The notes under the pieces are model-generated. The model was not told the DNA's origin, did no database searches, and saw only the letters and a list, made by a program, of their open reading frames with translations. This document shows positions 58,950 through 64,000 of a DNA stretch of 64,000 bases, one piece after another. A program made the position numbers and the translations under genes. This stretch comes from Rhipicephalus microplus (lineage: Eukaryota > Arthropoda > Arachnida > Ixodida > Ixodidae): assembly GCF_043290135.1 (NCBI RefSeq), contig NC_134702.1:74828417-74892416 (forward strand). The letters are read 5' to 3'. Positions within the stretch are counted from its first letter, which is position 1. Each line of letters begins with the position of its first letter.

Positions 58950-61760
58950 AATGTAGTGCATGGTGTTCTTGGAAACCTTTTGTAAGAATGTTTCAGATAA
59001 TCATCCCTGTTTATTTTCACCCCGGCATGCAAGATCTGAAAAAGAAGATTCAACCTCTGTTTCCGCCTTCTTAATTCTAGCGATTCTAATTCACATACTT
59101 TTACCATTTCAGTAACAGAATCCCTTCTTCGATATTTGGAGCAGATAAAGCGAGCTGAGATTTTTTTGAATGCGTTCTAATTTATTTTTTAAGACCTTTT
59201 GGTGTGGGGTGCACACAGCGCTAGCGTATTCCAATCTCGGACGGACGTACGGTTCGTAGGCAAGCAGCTTGACATCTTTTGTGGCTCGGCCTAACTTCCT
59301 TCGTAGAAAGCACAATTTTTGACATGCTGATTGACAGATGTTATTGACATGAGGATGCCAGCTCAATTTATCTGTTATAGTTGCACCCAAGGATTTAAAA
59401 TTACAGACTTTCACCAGCACGTTATCACCAATGCTATATGAAAACGAAAGCACTTCCTTCTTTTTTGTAATGTGAGTGTAGGTGGATTTTTTAATGTTAA
59501 TTTCCATACCCCCTTCACAACACCATAACTTTAGGGTTTGTAAGCACTGATCGGTATTCACTTGATTTTATCTGCACGATACCGGACAATAGATTAGGCA
59601 GTCATCTGCAAATAGCCTAATTTTTACTGGTGGTTGGACAACTGATGAAATATCATCTATGTATAAAAGGAAGAGTAGGGGCCTCAAAACAGATCCTTGA
59701 GGCACTCCTGAATACACCTCCCGATTTCCCGACATAGCATCTCCCACTCTAATTGCTTGTTGTCGATTGCTTAGATAAGCTTTGATCCAACTGAGAACAT
59801 TGTCACTAATACCGACATTGCAAAGCTTGAATAGCAGCTTACGGTGTGAAACTCTGTCAAACGCCTTTGAAAAATTGATACATATAACATCGATTTGCAT
59901 ACAGGCATCTACAGCTATACACAAGTCATGTATAGTTTCAACCATTTCTGTGACTGTTGAAAGGGCACCGCGAAATCCATGCTGGAAGGAGCATAATATT
60001 TCATTTTCTTCTAAAAATTGCCGAATATTTTTGCCACTATATGTTCAAATATTTTACAACATACCGATGTGAGTGAGACAGGCCTATAATTGTTCAATGT
60101 TGTTATATCACCATCTTTAAAAATTGGGACAACAATTGCTCTACGCCAATCTTAAGGTAACGAGTGGCATTTTAAAGATTTCTCGAAAATAATCACTAGG
60201 TAGTACGACAGTTACTCCGCAAATCGTCGCAAAAATTGATTCGATATACGGTCAGGTGCACATGACGTTTTGGTATTTAAAAGAAGTAGTTGACTGAATA
60301 TACCTTCTCGGTTAATATTTATATCATCTTCCTGAAGTGTCACTGTAGCACACGATTCATTTTCTTCGTTGTCACTTTGATCCTTGCAGAAAACCGACTG
60401 AAAACATTCTGTCGCTCAGCTATATCTGACGTTTCTGTGATTACTTCTTTTCCATCTGCAATGAAATCAATTCCTTCATTCGCTTCCTTAAAAAACAGTC
60501 AAAGTTTACGTGGTGAGTTCGTTAGAAAGTTAGTGAGTGTCTTATTGAAAAACTGTTTCTTGGATTGTGTTATCTCTGCTTTCAAGTTTTTTTTAGCACA
60601 TGATATTTCGGTCGAGGCCCTATGAGTTCTGCGCAGTCTTTTTAGTTTACGCTTTATGCGAATCGTTTTCCTACTTATACATGGATTTGTTCGTTTTGTC
60701 TTTTCAACGCGAGTGGGTATGAAGTTTTCTGAACAGTAACCTACAGTTTCCTGCCCCACCGCGGTGGTCTAGTGGCTAAGGTACACGGCTGCTGACCCAC
60801 AGGTCGCGGGTTCGAATCCCGGCTGCAGCGGCTGCATTTCCGATGGAGGCGGAAATGTTGTAGGCCCGTGTGCTCAAATTTGGGTGCACGTTAAAGAACC
60901 CCAGGTGGTCGAAATTTCCGGAGCCCTCCACTACGGCGTCACTCATAATCAAATGGTGGTTTTGGGACGTTAAACCCCACATATCAACCTACAGTTTCCT
61001 TGAAACCTTTCAAGATCTGTTCAACGGACTCAAGTTTTGATGCCTCCTGAAATTGGCCAAGCGACATTTCTAAAAAGTCCAGGATCGCCGTATCATCCGC
61101 ACGATTGTAATCTTTAATATGTGCATACACACGACGCTTTGCTCGAAAGCCGGTATCAAAAAATACGTCAACCGCAACCATTCTATGGTCTGATATGCCG
61201 TCTTCAACTGATACGGCATCATCAGTTACTCTAATCGATATGAAAACCAAGTCTAACAATGACTGTGACGTAGGGGTAACTCGTGTATAATCTTTTACAA
61301 TTTGTGTGAGATTACAAAAAAGCATCAGCTCTAATAACCTATCAGCACTACGGGTTGCTGCGTGACCAGTTGAAAAGCTTACCCAATTTACATGCGCTAA
61401 ATTAAAGTCACCACCATTATCAGCTTTGTGTTTTCGTTTACATGATCACACAAAAAACATAATTTATTTTTTTAAAAACTCGGGTGGACTTCCGGGTGGT
61501 CTGTAGACGGCTCCAATGAGATGCGTATAGTTAGCGTAATTCACCTTGCACCACAATGTTTCTGGCAACTGGCAATATACTGTTGTTGTCGCTACGTTGT
61601 TTTTAATTATCACTTCTACACCACTACCTCGAGTGTTCCTTTCCCACTGGAAAATCTTGTATCCTGGCAGTAGGAAGCAGTTATCTGTTATAGCATTATT
61701 CAACCATGTCTTCGTTAAGACAACAACATGGGGGCTGCGTGTATTCAACAAGATTTCTAA
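58950..61760 (-). pseudogene. CR1-like LINE ORF2: endonuclease and reverse transcriptase
   Basis: The endonuclease pieces are VVVLTKTWLNNAITD (about 61725), GAVYRPPGSPP (about 61485), SLLDLVFISIRVTDD (about 61255) and DGISDHRMVAVDV (about 61185). After the SINE comes the linker NPCISRKTIRIKRKLKRL (about 60680). The RT follows with NFSKAFDRVSHRKLL (about 59865), WIKAYLSNRQQ, SGVPQGSVLRPLLFLLYIDD and the catalytic FADD (in RLFADDCLIY, about 59600). The thumb/C-terminus follows at 59109-59561 (SYSIGDNVLVK..., LSWHPHVNNIC). The catalytic endonuclease Glu is changed in the usual TETWL motif (TKTWL). There are several frame breaks. Its product would nick DNA and copy the LINE RNA. Confidence 0.8.
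60753..60985 (+). repeat. Ruka-like SINE inside the CR1-like LINE
   Basis: The copy is full length on the plus strand. A perfect 15-bp duplication AACCTACAGTTTCCT lies at 60738-60752 (with 'gt' before it) and 60986-61000. The SINE is opposite in orientation to the LINE and younger than it. Confidence 0.92.
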
Positions 61761-62069
61761 ATCTGTTACTTTATTTACATTGCTTCGCGCATTCAGTGAA
61801 AGAATTCTTAGCTATGAATGTGCCGTCTCAGATGATTTTATGCCACCTCCATCGGTCAGTTTTGGCACATTCGAGCTGCTATGAGCGGAAGTTGCAGAGC
61901 TGTGGTTACGTTCCTTGTTATCTTTTTCTTGCTTACATTGACTATGAATATTTCATGTTGAATCACACTGATCAAGCTCGCCGTTCACTTTAAGCTTGTC
62001 ATGAATCAACTTCACTTTTGCTCCCTTTGCCCTTTCGGTTTCGCAGCTTTGCCATAACTTTTTCCTAGT

Positions 62070-62669
62070 CTAGACAGTTTCCTTTGCGTAATCATTGCTG
62101 ACACTAACAGTAGTCCCCTTCAATTTTTTGCAGCTTTTTAGCACACTTGCTTTTTCGCGGTAATCGTAAAAGTTAATGATGACCGGTCTTGAGCTATTTG
62201 GTTTTTGCTTGCTGAGCCGGTGAATTCGGTCAACTGATTTTACTTTGATACCCAATTTTGCGTCAAAAAGTTTATGAACAACAGTTTCCGTCAGGTCTGA
62301 CTCGGTTTCACCAGAATCTTCCGGTAGGCTGAAAACGAGTAGATTATTACGTCTACTCCTGTTTTCGTAATCAATTAACTTCTGTTCTTGTTGCCTAACT
62401 ATAGTTTCCAGCCTGCTAATTCGCTCACTCATTTCTTCAATAACATTAAAATAGTTCATCAACTTTTCAGTTTTAATATTTAAATAGGATATTTCTTTCC
62501 TCATATCATCTATCTTGGTTTCGGATGCTACCTGTTTTTCTAAGATTTGCTCCAACATCTCAGCAGTCCTTGGTCCCTGGTTTCCCTCAACATCACCAGA
62601 CTTTAAAAGCATCAACACCACAGACCAGCAATCATTGACACAATCAATACAAATGTGAGGGCACGGCAA
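62070..62669 (-). CDS. CR1-like LINE ORF1 (RNA-binding/chaperone-type protein)
   Basis: An intact 199-codon minus-strand frame. The N-terminal LLKSGDVEGNQGP is the 'LLLSGDVExNPGP' signature of CR1/L2-type elements. A coiled coil follows (residues about 35-95, ILEKQVASETKIDDMRKEIS and on). Then comes the L1-ORF1-like RNA-binding part: NRSRRNNLLVFSLPE, KSVDRIHRL and RPVIINFYDYREKASVL. It would coat LINE RNA as a multimer. It ends at a stop before the endonuclease region. The start MPCPHIC is the first Met; the true start could be further 5'. It is better preserved than ORF2. Confidence 0.8.
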   Translation of the reverse strand: MPCPHICIDCVNDCWSVVLMLLKSGDVEGNQGPRTAEMLEQILEKQVASETKIDDMRKEISYLNIKTEKLMNYFNVIEEMSERISRLETIVRQQEQKLIDYENRSRRNNLLVFSLPEDSGETESDLTETVVHKLFDAKLGIKVKSVDRIHRLSKQKPNSSRPVIINFYDYREKASVLKSCKKLKGTTVSVSNDYAKETV

Positions 62670-62725
62670 TTCTAACAGAAATTGATTGTCAATGTTATAT
62701 CATGCTGTATTAGAGAGATAACGAA

Positions 62726-63098
62726 CCTGCATATACAGCAATGCCGACTTAGACATGTCGCCTGAAGGCCATGTGCCGTGCCCTCTGAGGGTTCCTTGGT
62801 TGGGCTGCTCCTTTTCTAGCCGAGGTGTTGATGACGTCACTGATGAAAAACAAGCCATCCAGGTGCTGCTTTCAGTGTCGTGATAGTTCCGTCGAAAGGC
62901 AGCCAATTTGTTCCACTAGTTGACACCGATGATGGTTGATCCATCCACTTGTCGCTCACAGCTATCTGATGAGATTCGTGGGAAGGTAGCCAGAAAGTGC
63001 CGCTCGTAGTTGTCGCTCCCACAATCCACGAAAATGCCTGCATAAACAGCAATGCCGACTTAGACATGTTGCCTGCAGGCCATGTGCCGTGCCCTCAC
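62726..63098. repeat. direct repeat of ~60 bp, about 310 bp apart, at the 5' side of the LINE
   Basis: 62726-62785 and 63037-63096 share 'acagcaatgccgacttagac' and 'ggccatgtgccgtgccctc' with few mismatches. Weaker similarity continues between them. The motif 'tgccgtgccctca' also occurs inverted at the ORF1 start (62654-62667). This looks like promoter or 5'-untranslated monomers of the LINE. Confidence 0.7.
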
Positions 63099-64000
63099 TA
63101 GCAGGAAGTCGGCCATTTGAGAAAGTGTGGCCAAAATGAGAAACAATGATGCATCAGCTTTCTTTCAGTTACACTGTAAGGTAAACAAATCCTTCACTTT
63201 TGTGTACAACTTGTGTTTTTTGTATTTCTGGTCAATGTTGCATATTGCCATGTGAATGTATATATCTGTTCTGTAATTTTGATTAAACTTCAGCCGCGAA
63301 TCGGCGGTTGTGTTTCTGTGGTGCATTTGTTTTTAATCTTCTTTGTTGTACTGTTCTAATATCATGAATCCATACCAACTTAATGTGTCAGTCCTATTCA
63401 AGCTTTCTGGCTCCTATAGTTGTATTACTCAACCATGTCAGAGGTATGACAAAGCATACCTTTCAAAATGTTTGAAGGACCGTTTGATATACGGCTGGGG
63501 TCACAGCATTCATCACATTGGTTACATGAACACTGCTTTTTTCTTTTCAGGGGCACATGCACCATCTTAATCTTTTATTTTTCCAAATGTGGCTTTACCT
63601 TCAGTGCTTTTATGATGTGAATGAGGTAGGAAAGACAATTAGACATTACTTACGACCACGAGCTTGTTGATGTACAAATAAAACAAAGCTCAATATGCAA
63701 GACCACACCATTTTTTATTCCAACTGAATTAAAATTCAGGTGTTTAGAATAGTGTCTAAACCTTCTCCAAGTGAGGTCAGGTTGCAGGGGTCAAGCTCAC
63801 AGCAAACATGAAGTAACACTTTATTTTTCATAGCATTTGAGCATAAGTACCAGGACATAGGAAATTAAAATTACTTCCTCACTTTTTGTTTGTTTACTCG
63901 AGAGCTAGCACATTTGCAAACCCTTCCAAAGCATAGATTTACTGAATACTATGATTACAATACAGCTGTTATTCAATAAATTTTGTAGCCATCATAACTC
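63099..64000. other. unique AT-rich DNA
   Basis: No gene recognised. A short palindrome ccgcgaatcggcgg lies near 63294. Several AATAAA-like signals occur (63675, 63976) without a linked coding region. Confidence 0.4.

Larger units (their letters stand above)
58561..62700 (-). mobile_element. CR1-like LINE, nearly full length, interrupted by a SINE
   Basis: The order on the minus strand is 5' region (about 62700), ORF1, endonuclease, RT and 3' untranslated part ending in an AT-rich 'aataaataataaaaaaattt' at 58560-58580. The two ORFs are described separately. A Ruka SINE (60753-60985) sits in the linker between endonuclease and RT. Frameshifts and stops show the copy is inactive. Confidence 0.8.

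Overview
This window looks like nuclear DNA from a hard tick (Ixodidae, probably a metastriate close to Rhipicephalus). The main evidence is repeated copies of a roughly 240-bp tRNA-derived SINE that matches my memory of the tick 'Ruka' SINE. Other eukaryotic signs are GT-AG introns, AATAAA signals, AT-rich intergenic DNA, microsatellites and several animal transposon classes. I see no operons, no complete long host gene, no rRNA and no free-standing tRNA gene. Most open frames in the window are chance or transposon remnants.

Layout. 1-11.5 kb is mostly unique AT-rich DNA with a few candidate host exons (2650-2759, 6309-6404, 6476-6518), a tRNA-like SINE split by a Ruka SINE (4.93-5.44 kb) and one copy of a long-inverted-repeat DNA transposon (8.06-9.13 kb). 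11.729-19.381 kb is a 7.65-kb DNA element. Its ends begin CACAGTAAAAATTTTTACAC, are crowded with GGGTGT/GGGTGC motifs, and carry a 2-bp TG duplication. It resembles the CACTA/EnSpm group. It contains two exons that join in frame (15108-15193 and 15558-15701), a second long-inverted-repeat transposon and, nested in that, two Penelope-like fragments head to head. 21.3-22.1 kb is a PIF/Harbinger transposase pseudogene split by a Ruka SINE. 22.68-26.3 kb is a decayed LINE resembling the L1-Tx1 group. 27-30 kb holds further SINE and LINE fragments.

30.25-49.39 kb is a 19-kb inverted-repeat structure. Its arms are built from ~148-bp monomers, a (TATC)n block and GC-rich blocks. The left arm is interrupted by a 6.87-kb P-element-superfamily transposon (32889-39757) with terminal inverted repeats, an 8-bp target duplication and a multi-exon THAP/transposase gene that is now broken. 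The right arm is interrupted by a CR1-like LINE. The spacer holds two 3' fragments of another LINE family, one of them carrying a 269-bp MITE.

50-64 kb holds an RTE-type LINE end, another tRNA-like SINE, two Ruka SINEs and a nearly full-length CR1-like LINE (58.56-62.70 kb, minus strand). That LINE is interrupted by a Ruka SINE and preceded by duplicated 5' sequence.

How it fits together. The window is layered by successive insertions. Several host copies still show the uninterrupted site, so the order of insertion can be read: older LINE, Harbinger and satellite-like DNA first, then P, CACTA-like and Ruka insertions. The most complete system is the P-type transposon with its THAP-domain transposase. 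The most unusual are the CACTA-like element carrying spliced exons and the 19-kb inverted repeat.
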